Shown: positions 1-7,991 of the stretch, in pieces | Layout of the letters: every line of letters begins with the position of its first letter | Numbering within the stretch: the first letter of the stretch is position 1 | Assembly: GCA_963835735.1 (NCBI GenBank) | Contig: CAWIGP010000005.1 | Span: 574,988 to 638,987, forward strand | Direction: 5' to 3' | Source: DASQMT01 sp963835735 | GTDB taxonomy: Bacteria; Actinomycetota; Thermoleophilia; Solirubrobacterales; Solirubrobacteraceae | Length of the DNA stretch: 64,000 nucleotides | Notes under the pieces: generated by a model | The model's database searches: none | Told to the model about the DNA's origin: nothing | Seen by the model: only the letters and a program-made list of their open reading frames with translations | Program-made: the position numbers and the translations under genes

Positions 1-2
1 GC

Positions 3-848
3 GGGGCGCCGCTGCTCTTCCGCGAGGAGGCCAGCTGGCTCGTGCTGAACCCGTTCGAGCCGCCCGCGAAGTCGTGGCTGGTGCTGCCGCTGGTGTCGGA
101 GCGCCAGCTCGTCGGCGCCGTGGTGGCTGCCGCGCCGGCGCCGCTTCCGCTGGACCCGACGGCGGCGACTGTCCTCAGCCTCCTCGGCGATCTGCTCGCC
201 GCGGGAATCGCCACCGCGCGCCTCCGCCGCGAGCTCCAGGGTGCGGAGATCGAGCGCGAGCGGATGCGGGTGGCCGCGGAGATGCACGACGGACTCGCCC
301 AGGACCTCGCCCTGGCGATGCGCGAGCTCGCGCTGCTCGACTCCGATCCGCCTGCTGACCAGGCGCGAGCCAGTGCCGGCCGCCTGCGCGAGGCCGTCTC
401 GTCGGCACACCGGATCGCACGCGCCAGGCTCGAGGACCTGTCGGTCTCGGTGCCCCTCGGCGGGATCCAGGCCGCCGTCGAGGACGTGTGCGCCCACCGC
501 GGGCGAGGGCTTCCGCTCGCCATCACCTGCACGGGCCCGGCTGTCGACGTGCCTCCCGAGACCGCGGCGGTCGTCGTTCGGGTGCTGACCGAGGCGCTGG
601 CGAACGTGCGGCGCCACGCGCAGGCGACCGAGGTCGGCGTCGTGCTGGCGGTCGACCCCGACCGCCTGACGCTCACGATCCGGGACGACGGGGTCGGGTT
701 CTCGGTCGGCGAGGTCGGCGGCCCGGGTGACGGCCACTTCGGCCTGACGCTGATGCGCGAGCGGGCACGCGGCGCAGGCGGCCGCCTGACGCTCGGCTCG
801 AGCGCGGGCGAAGGCACGTCCGTCGCTCTGCAGGTGCCCGTACGGTGA
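3..848 (+). CDS. Sensor histidine kinase (NarL-type), N-terminus cut off by the window edge
   Basis: The reading frame is open from the first full codon, so the gene starts upstream of the window. The visible part begins inside what looks like a GAF-type sensory domain. It continues with a HisKA_3 dimerisation/phosphoacceptor helix carrying the motif AEMHDGLAQ, whose His is the expected autophosphorylation site. It ends with a HATPase_c domain (asparagine-box region EALANVRRHA, then the G1-type motif DDGVGF). Such kinases normally phosphorylate a LuxR/NarL-type response regulator, and none follows directly. It is 10 bp upstream of the MEDS gene on the same strand, so the two may be co-transcribed. 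Family assignment is secure; the signal sensed is unknown. Confidence 0.9.
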   Translation, partial: GAPLLFREEASWLVLNPFEPPAKSWLVLPLVSERQLVGAVVAAAPAPLPLDPTAATVLSLLGDLLAAGIATARLRRELQGAEIERERMRVAAEMHDGLAQDLALAMRELALLDSDPPADQARASAGRLREAVSSAHRIARARLEDLSVSVPLGGIQAAVEDVCAHRGRGLPLAITCTGPAVDVPPETAAVVVRVLTEALANVRRHAQATEVGVVLAVDPDRLTLTIRDDGVGFSVGEVGGPGDGHFGLTLMRERARGAGGRLTLGSSAGEGTSVALQVPVR

Positions 849-858
849 CCGCTCGACT

Positions 859-1449
859 ATGGTTCAGCCCGTGATCGGCGCCGCACTCGCCCCTGAGGTC
901 GACGGCGGTGCGTGTCCGCACTTCGCGGTGCTGCTCAGGAGCGCGGAGGAGTTCGCTCCGATCGTCGCCTCGTTCTACTCGCTCGGCGCGAAGCGGAGAG
1001 GGTGGCTCGTCCACCGGGGTGTCAGACCCGACGACGACCGGCAGGCGCTCGCCGGGGCCGGTCTCGACGTCGCCGGGCTCGAGGCCGAGCGACAGTTCGC
1101 AATCGAGCGCCTGCGGCTCGACGAGCCGCCCGAGGACCTGCCGCGTCGGGTCGCGCCCGCGTTCGACGAGGCGCTTGACCGGGGACTCACCGCGCTCTGG
1201 TCGTCGCATACGCCGGTCCCGGCGGACTCGGATTCCTTTGCGCGCGCGATGTCGATCGAGCGGGCCTGGGAGGAGCAGTTCAGGGATCGACCCGTCATCA
1301 CGCTGTGCCCGTACATCGTCGACGGGCTGGAGGCGACGGCCACGCTCGGCCGCATGTCCGAGCTGGCCGGCGGCCACGACGGCGTGCTGGTGCCGTCCGA
1401 CCACGGCATCCGGCTGTTCAAGCAGGCCGCGGGGTCAGGCAGCCGATGA
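859..1449 (+). CDS. MEDS (DcmR-like sensory) domain protein
   Basis: This is a 196-residue single-domain protein resembling the MEDS domain, first described in the methanogen/methylotroph DcmR sensory proteins. Visible hallmarks are the N-terminal HFAVLLRSAEEF segment, a GWLVHRG strand followed by a DDRQAL helix, and a late strand VITLCPYIVDGL. MEDS domains are RecA-like folds found fused to or beside histidine kinases. Its position just after a kinase gene fits a role as an accessory sensor or switch protein. The start ATG at 859 was taken because it lies 10 bp after the kinase stop. No enzymatic residues can be named. Confidence 0.75.
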   Translation: MVQPVIGAALAPEVDGGACPHFAVLLRSAEEFAPIVASFYSLGAKRRGWLVHRGVRPDDDRQALAGAGLDVAGLEAERQFAIERLRLDEPPEDLPRRVAPAFDEALDRGLTALWSSHTPVPADSDSFARAMSIERAWEEQFRDRPVITLCPYIVDGLEATATLGRMSELAGGHDGVLVPSDHGIRLFKQAAGSGSR

Positions 1450-1470
1450 GCGAACCCGCGCTGCAACGCT

Positions 1471-1567
1471 GAGCGGCCGGCTCGCCAATCCCGACGACCG
1501 CGCCGCCGCCTCGGGGCCTGGTCCGCGCTACTGGATCGGCGACGCGCGCGCCCCTATCGCGTGACGT
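1471..1567 (+). pseudogene. Duplicated 3' end of a soxR gene
   Basis: About 95 bp here is nearly identical to the last 95 bp of the intact soxR gene at 4517-4972. It encodes the same C-terminal tail (RLANPDDRAAASGPG and onward, ending in a stop at 1562-1564). It has no upstream SoxR coding sequence and is not in frame with the MEDS gene. The few differences lie at the two edges and in the last codons. It is a remnant of a duplicated or replaced soxR copy and overlaps the end of the minus-strand small gene. Confidence 0.8.
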
Positions 1568-1753
1568 GCAGGTAGAGCAGCGCCGCCGCGAGCCAGGCCA
1601 GGAGTCCGATGGCGACCGCGACGAGCCCGATGATCGTCCCGATCGGGATCGTCGCGGCGGCCGCGGCGAGCGGGCGTTGTCGTGGCGCTGCGCCAGCAGG
1701 ACGAGGAACACGACGGCTGCCGCGGCGATGCTCTTGACGACGACGGATCCCAT
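1554..1753 (-). pseudogene. Small two-helix membrane protein, frame-shifted
   Basis: An ATG at 1753 overlaps the stop of the methyltransferase gene in an ATGA arrangement, suggesting translational coupling. The first 20 codons give a hydrophobic segment (MGSVVVKSIAAAAVVFLVLLA). After about residue 25 the hydrophobic reading continues only in another frame (TIPIGTIIGLVAVAIGLLAW), ending at a stop at 1554-1556. The two halves together would be a membrane protein of about 65 residues. Either one base was lost or gained near 1677, or the gene has decayed. No family is recognised. Confidence 0.45.
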
Positions 1754-2544
1754 CACCGGCGGCGCACGCCGATCACGAGCATGTACTCGCGCGTGTGAAC
1801 GATCTCTCCGCCGTCGCGGTAGTTCGATTCGAAGAACTCGACCCACGCCCGATGAAGCTCGTCGCGGCGCGCGCCGAGCGCGTCGGCGAGCGTCTTCGTC
1901 GGCCCGAAATCGGTCGAGAACAGCTCCCAGTAGTCCTCGCCGCTGGACACGCGGAGCGTCGAGGTCCGCGTCTCCAGCTCGAGCTCGAACCACTCGCCGA
2001 GGAGCGCGCGGACGCGCTGCTCGTCGCCCCAGTCGAACGGGCTGCTCGGCGGCGGGGCGGGCTGGAACGGAGCCATCATCGCGAACATGCGGGCCACGCC
2101 GCCCGCGGGCGTCCAGTTCGCGAGGGAGAGGCGGCCGCCCGGGCGCGTCACGCGCGCGAGCTCGCGCGCCGTCGCTGCATGGTCGGGCGCGAACATCACC
2201 CCGCAGATCGAGGAGACCGTGTCGAAGCCCGCATCGGGCAGATCGAGGCGCTCACAATCGCCCACCCGGTAGTCGATCTCGAGACCGAGCTCCGTGGCCC
2301 GCTCTATCGCCGTCTCGATCAGCGCCGGAGCGAGGTCGATCCCGGTCACCTCCGCGCCGCGAGCCGCGGCGCGCTCGGCCACCGCCCCTGTTCCGCATGC
2401 GAGGTCGAGCCACCGCCGGCCCGGCCGCGGATCGAGCCGTTCGATCACGATCTCGTGGATGTCGGCGATCGTCTCGGTGACGCGCTGGTAGGGCGCCGAG
2501 CCCCACATCACGCTGTGCCGCCGCTTCAGTTCCTCGTAGGGCAT
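1753..2544 (-). CDS. Class I SAM-dependent methyltransferase
   Basis: A 263-residue protein with a Rossmann-like methyltransferase core. Motif I is WLDLACGTGAVAERAA at about residues 45-60, followed by the acidic end of strand 2 (VTGIDLA) and the DLPDAGFDTVSS motif with SAM-binding Asp. It belongs to the Methyltransf_11/25 group and the substrate cannot be read from sequence. I chose the ATG at 2544 because a longer open frame upstream lies inside the nitroreductase gene. The start overlaps the end of that gene by 19 bp, so the two are probably translated from one message. A second, different methyltransferase lies at 4994-5854. Confidence 0.85.
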   Translation of the reverse strand: MPYEELKRRHSVMWGSAPYQRVTETIADIHEIVIERLDPRPGRRWLDLACGTGAVAERAAARGAEVTGIDLAPALIETAIERATELGLEIDYRVGDCERLDLPDAGFDTVSSICGVMFAPDHAATARELARVTRPGGRLSLANWTPAGGVARMFAMMAPFQPAPPPSSPFDWGDEQRVRALLGEWFELELETRTSTLRVSSGEDYWELFSTDFGPTKTLADALGARRDELHRAWVEFFESNYRDGGEIVHTREYMLVIGVRRR

Positions 2545-3026
2545 GCCCGGAACACCGGGATCTCGCGGTTCGCCGCCCATCGGCGGTAATGGGTGAAGCC
2601 GGGGAAGATCGCCTCTCCGCGCCGGTAGCCGACCTCTCGCTCGGCGCCCTTCAGCTCGCGCGCCACCACGTCGCGGCTGACGCCGTCTACGGCGATCCTG
2701 GCGCGCGGGTCGGCGCGCAGGTTGTGGCACCAGGAGGGGTCCCGAACACGGCCGAAGTTGGAGGCGATCAGGATCGAGTCCTCCCCGTCAGAGAGCCCCA
2801 GCACGGGCAGCGTGCGCGGGCGGCCACTCCTGGCCCCGGTCGTCGTCAGCATCGCGATCTCGACGCCCGCCAGCCACGACGATGCAGTGGTCGCGCCGCC
2901 GCTGACGCGGTAGACGAGCAGATCCAGCGGCTGCTGGATCATCCCGTAGAACTTGGCCATGGGCCGCGTCGCCGCGGTCCTTCGCACGATCCGATGAGGG
3001 CGGCGCGCCCGGCGGTAGCTCCTCAT
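2526..3026 (-). CDS. Deazaflavin (F420)-type nitroreductase family protein
   Basis: A 166-residue protein of the DUF385/Ddn-like family, split-barrel proteins that bind F420 or related cofactors. Hallmarks are the MLTTTGARSGRPRTLPVL segment, the SNFGR loop, PSWCHNLRADP and the C-terminal tail. The N-terminal 22 residues are very basic; a second ATG at 2960 would give a 144-residue protein and is a reasonable alternative start. It is transcribed divergently from a tetR gene, with a perfect 17-bp palindrome between them, so it is likely repressed by that regulator. It heads a minus-strand operon with the methyltransferase and the small membrane gene. Confidence 0.85.
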   Translation of the reverse strand: MRSYRRARRPHRIVRRTAATRPMAKFYGMIQQPLDLLVYRVSGGATTASSWLAGVEIAMLTTTGARSGRPRTLPVLGLSDGEDSILIASNFGRVRDPSWCHNLRADPRARIAVDGVSRDVVARELKGAEREVGYRRGEAIFPGFTHYRRWAANREIPVFRACPTRN

Positions 3027-3043
3027 CCGGTCAAGCTAGCAAA

Positions 3044-3060
3044 TGCAACTAATAGTTGCA
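3044..3060. promoter_or_regulatory. Palindromic operator between nitroreductase and tetR genes
   Basis: TGCAACTAATAGTTGCA is a perfect 7-bp inverted repeat around AAT. It lies in an unusually AT-rich stretch between two divergent genes, 18 bp from the nitroreductase start and 16 bp from the tetR start. It is flanked by two AAGCTAG direct copies. The position and symmetry are those of a TetR-family operator controlling both promoters. Confidence 0.75.
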
Positions 3061-3075
3061 AGCTAGAATGGAGCC

Positions 3076-3708
3076 GTGACGAGCGCGAACACCGCGACCA
3101 AGATCCCGGAGGCGGGAGGGCGCGGGCGGCGCGGACCGAGTCGGCGGGTGCGAGCGGCCGCGTTCGCGGCGACGCTCGCAGAGCTGGCCGAGGGCGGCTA
3201 CGCGGCGCTCAGCCTCGAGCGTGTAGCCCGCCGGGCCGGCGTTCACAAGACCACGCTCTACCGGCGCTGGGGCTCGCGCGAGGAGCTGGTGCTGCAGGCG
3301 ATGCTCGAGCGCGCCGCGGAGCACATCTCGGTTCCCGACACCGGCTCGCTGCGCGCAGACCTGCTGGAGCTCGCCCGTACCGCGGCCGCCAACGCCGCGA
3401 GCCCCGAGGTCGCGGCGATGGCCCGTGCGGTGGCTGCCGAGTCGCCCTACGACAGCAAGCTGGCGGCGGCCAACGGCCGTTTCTGGGCTGAGCGCCTCGC
3501 GCTCGACGGCGTCATCGTCGAGCGGGCGATCGAGCGCGGCGAGGTGGCGGCCGGGACCGAACCTCGGCGGGTGATCGAGTCGGTGCTGGGCCCGATCCAT
3601 CTCCGGCTGTTGCTCACCGGCGAACCGATCGACGATTCCTTCCTGAAGGGGATCGTCGACGTCGTGGTCGACGGCGTCGCCCAGCCCATCGCGCCCTCGC
3701 CGGAGTAG
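3076..3708 (+). CDS. TetR/AcrR family transcriptional regulator
   Basis: A 210-residue one-component regulator. The N-terminal helix-turn-helix is clear (GYAALSLERVARRAGVHK then TTLYRRWGSREELV, residues about 40-72). The C-terminal ligand-binding domain is of the TetR_C_11/16 type. It starts with GTG at 3076, directly after the palindrome, and is divergent from the nitroreductase operon it probably represses. Its last codons (Pro-Glu-stop) lie within a 21-nt stretch identical to the 5' end of the tRNA-Met gene at 7912, so its end has been rebuilt by a recombination event. Confidence 0.9.
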   Translation: MTSANTATKIPEAGGRGRRGPSRRVRAAAFAATLAELAEGGYAALSLERVARRAGVHKTTLYRRWGSREELVLQAMLERAAEHISVPDTGSLRADLLELARTAAANAASPEVAAMARAVAAESPYDSKLAAANGRFWAERLALDGVIVERAIERGEVAAGTEPRRVIESVLGPIHLRLLLTGEPIDDSFLKGIVDVVVDGVAQPIAPSPE

Positions 3709-3718
3709 CTCAGTCGGT
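3698..3718 (+). repeat. tRNA-Met 5'-end fragment (21-nt exact match)
   Basis: These 21 bases are identical to 7911-7931, that is the 5' acceptor strand and D-arm start of the tRNA-Met gene. The next 14 bases still resemble the tRNA (GGAGC...GCGG) with small changes. There is no anticodon arm or T-arm, so it is not a functional tRNA. It also supplies the stop codon of tetR. Confidence 0.8.
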
Positions 3719-3723
3719 CGGAG

Positions 3724-3810
3724 CTAGGCGGGCGGCCTCGCGGAGCCGTACATGGCCTCCCCGACGATCACGATCGCCGCGTCGCCGCGCCCGTCGTTGA
3801 ACGCGCTCAT
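3724..3810 (-). CDS. Possible 28-residue peptide coupled to the MBL hydrolase gene
   Basis: An ATG at 3810 overlaps the stop of the preceding MBL-fold gene (ATGA) and opens a 28-codon frame ending at 3724. The product is MSAFNDGRGDAAIVIVGEA followed by nine residues. No family is recognised; it could be the remaining head of a decayed gene. The overlap is the only evidence for translation. Confidence 0.25.
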   Translation of the reverse strand: MSAFNDGRGDAAIVIVGEAMYGSARPPA

Positions 3811-4454
3811 CAGCGATCCCCTCCCCGCCGGACGCGCCGGAGGATGGCGTCGATGCGCCGGCGGGTGTCGCGCGTGTCGGTCATGGCGATGTATGGCCGT
3901 CCGGCGGTCGCCGCCCACGGCACGAGCGCGTCGAAGTCGAGCTCGCGGATCAGCTCGAGGCTCTCGATGTAGCGCTCGCGGTCGCTCGAACCGAGCACCG
4001 CGGCGACCCACTCGCCGTCGTCCAGGTAGATCGTGTCGCCGGTGAACAGGAAGCGGTGCTCGCCGCTGTCCCACAAGTAGGCGGTCGCGCCGGGGGTGTG
4101 GCCCGGCGTCGGGATCGCCTCGAAGTCGTCGTCGAGCATGTGGCGCGCCGAGAACGCCGCGCGCACCTTGCGATGCTCGGCGACGGCGTCGCGGTCGGCG
4201 CGGTGGACGAACAGCGGCGCGTCCGGCGAGTCGCCGCCGAGCTGGGCCTCGTGCCGGTGGTTCAGGTACACGCGCGCGATGCCGCCGAGCTCCGCGATGG
4301 CGGCCGCATCCGGCGCGACCGATGGCGTGCCGTACACCAGCAGGTTGCCGCGCTCACGCGGGAGCAGGAACGCTCGGATCCGGAGCGCGGGCGCGAAGTC
4401 CAGCTTCCCCGGGGTGGACGCGTAGACCCCGGAGGCTGCTTGCAGGGACGTCAT
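3810..4454 (-). CDS. MBL-fold metallo-hydrolase
   Basis: A 214-residue metallo-beta-lactamase-fold hydrolase. Metal-site motifs are partly degenerate: LNHRHEAQLGG replaces the classic HxHxDH, while TPGHTPG and FTGDTIYL are well kept. The conserved Asp of the first motif is not in its usual place, so the metal site may hold one ion or differ from the norm. The substrate is unknown. It is transcribed divergently from soxR with an 18-bp palindrome between them, so it is probably a redox-stress-induced SoxR target. Confidence 0.8.
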   Translation of the reverse strand: MTSLQAASGVYASTPGKLDFAPALRIRAFLLPRERGNLLVYGTPSVAPDAAAIAELGGIARVYLNHRHEAQLGGDSPDAPLFVHRADRDAVAEHRKVRAAFSARHMLDDDFEAIPTPGHTPGATAYLWDSGEHRFLFTGDTIYLDDGEWVAAVLGSSDRERYIESLELIRELDFDALVPWAATAGRPYIAMTDTRDTRRRIDAILRRVRRGGDR

Positions 4455-4466
4455 GAGGGCAATCTA

Positions 4467-4484
4467 CAAGTTCAAGTGAACTTG
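4467..4484. promoter_or_regulatory. SoxR-box-like palindrome
   Basis: CAAGTTCAAGTGAACTTG is an 8+8 inverted repeat with a 2-bp centre, 12 bp from the MBL start and 32 bp from the soxR start. SoxR/MerR-family regulators bind such 18-bp palindromes between the -35 and -10 elements. It is AT-rich against its surroundings. It is assigned to SoxR from the adjacent gene. Confidence 0.7.
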
Positions 4485-4516
4485 AAGTCAAGCGCGATCC
4501 GTGGTTCCCTGCTTGG

Positions 4517-4972
4517 GTGTCCGAGCTGCTGACCATCGGCGACGTCGCGAAGCGCAGCGGCGTAGCGGCGTCGGCGCTGCGGTTCTACGAGGAGCGCGGC
4601 CTGATCGCGTCCGAGCGGGCCGGGTCCGGCCACCGCCGCTTCCGGCGCCCCGTGCTGCGCCGGATCGCGTTCATCGTGTTCGCGCAGCGGATCGGCCTGA
4701 CGCTCGACGAGATCGGCCGCGAGCTGGCCAAGCTCCCGCCCGACCGCGCTCCCGACCGGCGCGACTGGGCGCGGCTGTCGAGCACCTGGACGTCGAGGAT
4801 CGACGAGCGGATCACCGAGCTCGAGCGGTTGAAGGCCGGGCTGACCGAATGCATCGGCTGCGGCTGCCTCTCGCTCGACCGCTGCCGGCTCGCCAACCCC
4901 GACGACCGCGCCGCCGCCTCGGGGCCTGGTCCGCGCTACTGGATCGGCGACGCGCGCGCCGCTCTCGCGTGA
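4517..4972 (+). CDS. soxR: Redox-sensitive transcriptional activator SoxR
   Basis: A 151-residue MerR-family protein. The N-terminal helix-turn-helix (LTIGDVAKRSGVAASALRFYEERGL) is followed by a dimerisation helix and the [2Fe-2S] ligand cluster CIGCGCLSLDRC. These four cysteines, spaced C-x2-C-x-C-x5-C, are diagnostic of SoxR. Oxidation of the cluster by redox-cycling compounds activates transcription. The GTG start at 4517 puts the HTH at the usual distance from the N-terminus. It is divergent from an MBL hydrolase and an 18-bp palindrome. Its last 95 bp are duplicated at 1471-1567. Confidence 0.95.
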   Translation: MSELLTIGDVAKRSGVAASALRFYEERGLIASERAGSGHRRFRRPVLRRIAFIVFAQRIGLTLDEIGRELAKLPPDRAPDRRDWARLSSTWTSRIDERITELERLKAGLTECIGCGCLSLDRCRLANPDDRAAASGPGPRYWIGDARAALA

Positions 4973-4993
4973 CGGGTACAGCAACCGGCTACT

Positions 4994-5854
4994 TCACTTC
5001 GCGCCGATGCCGACGTTGACCCGGTTCGTCAGTGTCGCTCGCCCGTCTCTCCCGGCGCGCTCGCGCAGCATGCCGTCGAGGACTTGGCGCAATCTCGCTT
5101 GCTGTTGCTCTGTGAGGTCGAGATCCGCGATCACCATGCCGGGAATCGGGTTGCCGTGCAAGACCCAGTCCCACATCTCCTGCCCCGAGGAGAACGTCGG
5201 CCGCTCCGCCGTGCGCTCGACGCGAACGTCGTTCAGTCCCGCATCCGTCAGGCGCCGGCCCAAGACCTCCGGATCGGACACCTGGAACTCGAGCGGCGGC
5301 GGATCGTCCGGCAGCCCCGGGAACGCGGGGGCGACGGCCTTCAGCGCGCCGATGAAGAACTGGAGGAACTCAAGCTCCGCGGGAAAGCCGTAGGCGATCA
5401 CGAGCACGCGCCCGCCGGGCTTGGTCACCCGAACCATCTCGCGAAGCGCGCGCGCCTGGTCGGGCACGAGCATGACGCCGAACTGCGACCCGGTGACGTC
5501 GAAGCTGTCGTCCGGGAGATCGAGGGCATGACAGTCCATCACGCGCCCCTCCGCCTTGCTCAGTGCCTCCTCGCGGACGCGCGCCTGGAAGCGCTCGATC
5601 ATCGCGCGGGACCAGTCGGTGGCGAGCACCTGCGCGCCCAGGCGCGCGGCCGGCAGGCTGAGACCGCCAGGCCCCGCGGCGACGTCGAGGAACCGCTCGC
5701 CGGGCGCGAGCCCGACGAGATCGAGCGCCTCGTTTGCAAGATCGAGCTCCTGCGGAGCCACGTGCCGGTCGTAGCCCTCCGCGATCGCGTCCCACGCCTC
5801 CGGCGGTGCGGCGTGCTCTTCGGTCGTAATCGCTTCGCCCGGGGTCGTGGTCAT
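4994..5854 (-). CDS. Class I SAM-dependent methyltransferase
   Basis: A 286-residue methyltransferase of the UbiE/Methyltransf_11 type. Motif I is FLDVAAGPGGLSLPAA at about residues 56-71, the strand-2 acidic residue is in LATDWS, and the motif II/III region is MDCHALDLPDDSFDV. It differs from the methyltransferase at 1753 and is not its recent duplicate. A substrate cannot be assigned. It stands alone with 120 bp on either side of its start before the LuxR gene, so it probably has its own promoter. Confidence 0.85.
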   Translation of the reverse strand: MTTTPGEAITTEEHAAPPEAWDAIAEGYDRHVAPQELDLANEALDLVGLAPGERFLDVAAGPGGLSLPAARLGAQVLATDWSRAMIERFQARVREEALSKAEGRVMDCHALDLPDDSFDVTGSQFGVMLVPDQARALREMVRVTKPGGRVLVIAYGFPAELEFLQFFIGALKAVAPAFPGLPDDPPPLEFQVSDPEVLGRRLTDAGLNDVRVERTAERPTFSSGQEMWDWVLHGNPIPGMVIADLDLTEQQQARLRQVLDGMLRERAGRDGRATLTNRVNVGIGAK

Positions 5855-5975
5855 CGTCTCCTCCTTGCCGTGGGTCGATCCGCAAAGCGACCGTAGACGG
5901 CGAGTGGCGCCTCGACTTCGGGCGAAAGACCCAATTCCGCGACGACGGGATGTGGGTGGTTCTGTGTAGCGAGAG

Positions 5976-7604
5976 CTACCGGACGAGGCCGTGCTTGTAG
6001 GCGTACGCGGTCGCCTCGGCGCGGGACGAGAGCCCCAGCTTGGCGAAGATGTTGCTGACGTGCCGCGCGACCGTCTTCTCGCTGATGAACAGCTCGGTCG
6101 CGATCGCGCGGTTGGTCTTACCCGCGGCGACGAGCGTGAGCACTTCGCTCTCGCGTCTGCTCAGCCCTCCCGGCCGCGGCGACCCGGCGATTCGGGCAAG
6201 CCACTCGAGATCGGAGCGCGCGCCGAGCTCCTCGAGCACGCTGCGTGCCGCCTCGAACTCGAGTTCGGCGCCGGCATCGTCGCCCAGTTCCCGGCAGGCG
6301 ATCCCGATCAGCACGCGGACGCGCGTCGCCTGATGTGGCACCTCGAGCTCGCGCCACGAGCGCTGCGCCGTCCGGAGCTTCGCCAGCGCCGCCCGTGCAT
6401 CGCCTTCAGCCAGAATGACGGCACCGGCCGCATCAGCGGCAAGGGCATTCAGATATGGGGCGTCGAGCTGCGCAGCGATCCCCGCCAGCTCATCGGCAGC
6501 CATGCGCGCTGCCGCCACGTCCTCGGCCTCGAGCATGACCTCGACACAAGCGGGCAGCAGGCGCGACCGGGCGATCGGATCCTCCACCTCATCCAGCGCG
6601 CGGCGGATCGCCGGGAGAGCGAGAAAAACTCGCCCCTGCGCCAAGCGAAGCAAGGACATCCCCGGCTCGGGGTCTCGTCCAGCCAGGCTTGCCTGGCGGT
6701 ATGACTCCTCCGCCTCGGTGAGCTCGCCTCGCAGCCGCTGGATCTCGGCCAGCTGGTAGTAGGCCGATCCGAGCACGTCCCATGCCGGCGGCCCGGCGAG
6801 CAACTCCCGCGCTTGGCGGGCGGACTCGAGAGCGTCCGTCCACGCGCCCTGCAGCTGGAAGATCTCGCAGCGATGAACGAGACAGTTGCCCCGGAACGGG
6901 ACGAGGTCGGGCTGCGAATCGCACCAGCGGGTGAGCGCGTCCGTCCACTCCCTCGCGCGACGCAGGTCGAACACCGCTTGGCACAACGCGATCACCTGGC
7001 AGTAGGCGATCCCGGCGAGGATCGGCGCCACCTCGTCTGCGGTGACCGAGACCATGACCTCATCCAGCAGTGCGACGCCGTCCGCGACTCGTCCCTGCAG
7101 GATCAGCGCGTATCCGCGGCAGAGCCGCGCGAACATCGTCGCGTCGGGATCCGCGAAGCGCTCGGCGATCGCCCCCGCATCGACCAAGCTCGAGTACACG
7201 TCAGCGTCTCCCTCGAACAGGCGCGGCAACGCGGTGAGCATGCGCAACCAGGCCTGCTCGACGCTCTCGCCGCTGCTGTCCTCCAACACACGGCCGCCGC
7301 GGGCGACCCATCCCATCGCCGGGGCCAGCTCACCCCGGAAGAAGAGGCCGAGCGCCTGCCAGAAGGCACAGCGTGCGGCGCGCTTCGCTTCTCCGCCGCG
7401 CGACCACGCGTGGTGAGCCTCGATCCAAGCGCCCTCGCAAGCGTCGTCTCGTCCGACCATGTACGCGGCGACCGCGAGGCGCTCGAGATCCTCGACGTCC
7501 AACTGCCCCTCACCATGAGCCGCCGACAACTGGTCGAACGCATCACCCCACATCCGACGCTCAAACGCGCCACGGGCACGCTCCACTCGATCGGCCACCG
7601 CCAT
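5976..7604 (-). CDS. LuxR-family regulator with TPR-like sensory region
   Basis: The C-terminal 60 residues form a LuxR/GerE helix-turn-helix (LSRRESEVLTLVAAGKTNRA, then ISEKTVARHVSNIFAKLG). The preceding ~470 residues are alpha-helical with repeated Ala-rich helix pairs typical of TPR regions in LuxR-TPR regulators. No P-loop is visible, so this is not a full LAL/MalT-type ATPase. An open frame reaches 7811, but I prefer the ATG at 7604 (542 residues), where the family's typical N-terminus (ADRVERARGAFERR) begins. Ligand and targets are unknown. Confidence 0.8.
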   Translation of the reverse strand: MAVADRVERARGAFERRMWGDAFDQLSAAHGEGQLDVEDLERLAVAAYMVGRDDACEGAWIEAHHAWSRGGEAKRAARCAFWQALGLFFRGELAPAMGWVARGGRVLEDSSGESVEQAWLRMLTALPRLFEGDADVYSSLVDAGAIAERFADPDATMFARLCRGYALILQGRVADGVALLDEVMVSVTADEVAPILAGIAYCQVIALCQAVFDLRRAREWTDALTRWCDSQPDLVPFRGNCLVHRCEIFQLQGAWTDALESARQARELLAGPPAWDVLGSAYYQLAEIQRLRGELTEAEESYRQASLAGRDPEPGMSLLRLAQGRVFLALPAIRRALDEVEDPIARSRLLPACVEVMLEAEDVAAARMAADELAGIAAQLDAPYLNALAADAAGAVILAEGDARAALAKLRTAQRSWRELEVPHQATRVRVLIGIACRELGDDAGAELEFEAARSVLEELGARSDLEWLARIAGSPRPGGLSRRESEVLTLVAAGKTNRAIATELFISEKTVARHVSNIFAKLGLSSRAEATAYAYKHGLVR

Positions 7605-7911
7605 CGACTCACGATAAACCCAGCCGTGGGCGCCATCACCGCCCTCGCAGGTCGCGAGATGCTCAGTCTCGGCGGAAGCAGTAGCCGCCGCCGCCCACCT
7701 CGCGTTCCCGGTGAGCAGAGCGCCTTTCAGCGCCCTCACGGTCTCCATGACCGGACCCTCTACCGAGACAAGCCGCTTCGTGGCTCTGCCTCGCCCCAGT
7801 TCCAGACGCAAGGTCCCGAGTTATCAGCAAAACGATGGGCCGACCGTCACGCTGCGCCTCGCTCAGACGAAGGATCCAGCCGTCGGACCTGCCGCTAGTC
7901 TCTCGTTCCCC

Positions 7912-7985
7912 GCCGGAGTAGCTCAGTCGGTTAGAGCAGCGGAATCATAATCCGCGTGTCGGGGGTTCGAGTCCCTCCTCCGGCA
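7912..7985 (+). tRNA. tRNA-Met (CAU anticodon)
   Basis: The 74-nt sequence folds into a complete cloverleaf: acceptor stem GCCGGAG/CTCCGGC with 7 perfect pairs and discriminator A, D-arm GCTC/GAGC, anticodon stem GCGGA/TCCGC with loop ATCATAA, and T-arm GGGGG-TTCGAGT-CCCTC. The anticodon is CAT. CCA is not encoded. The acceptor pairs at position 1-72 rule out the unpaired end typical of the initiator tRNA, so it is elongator Met, or less likely the CAU isoleucine tRNA modified by TilS. Confidence 0.93.
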
Positions 7986-7991
7986 CCTATG

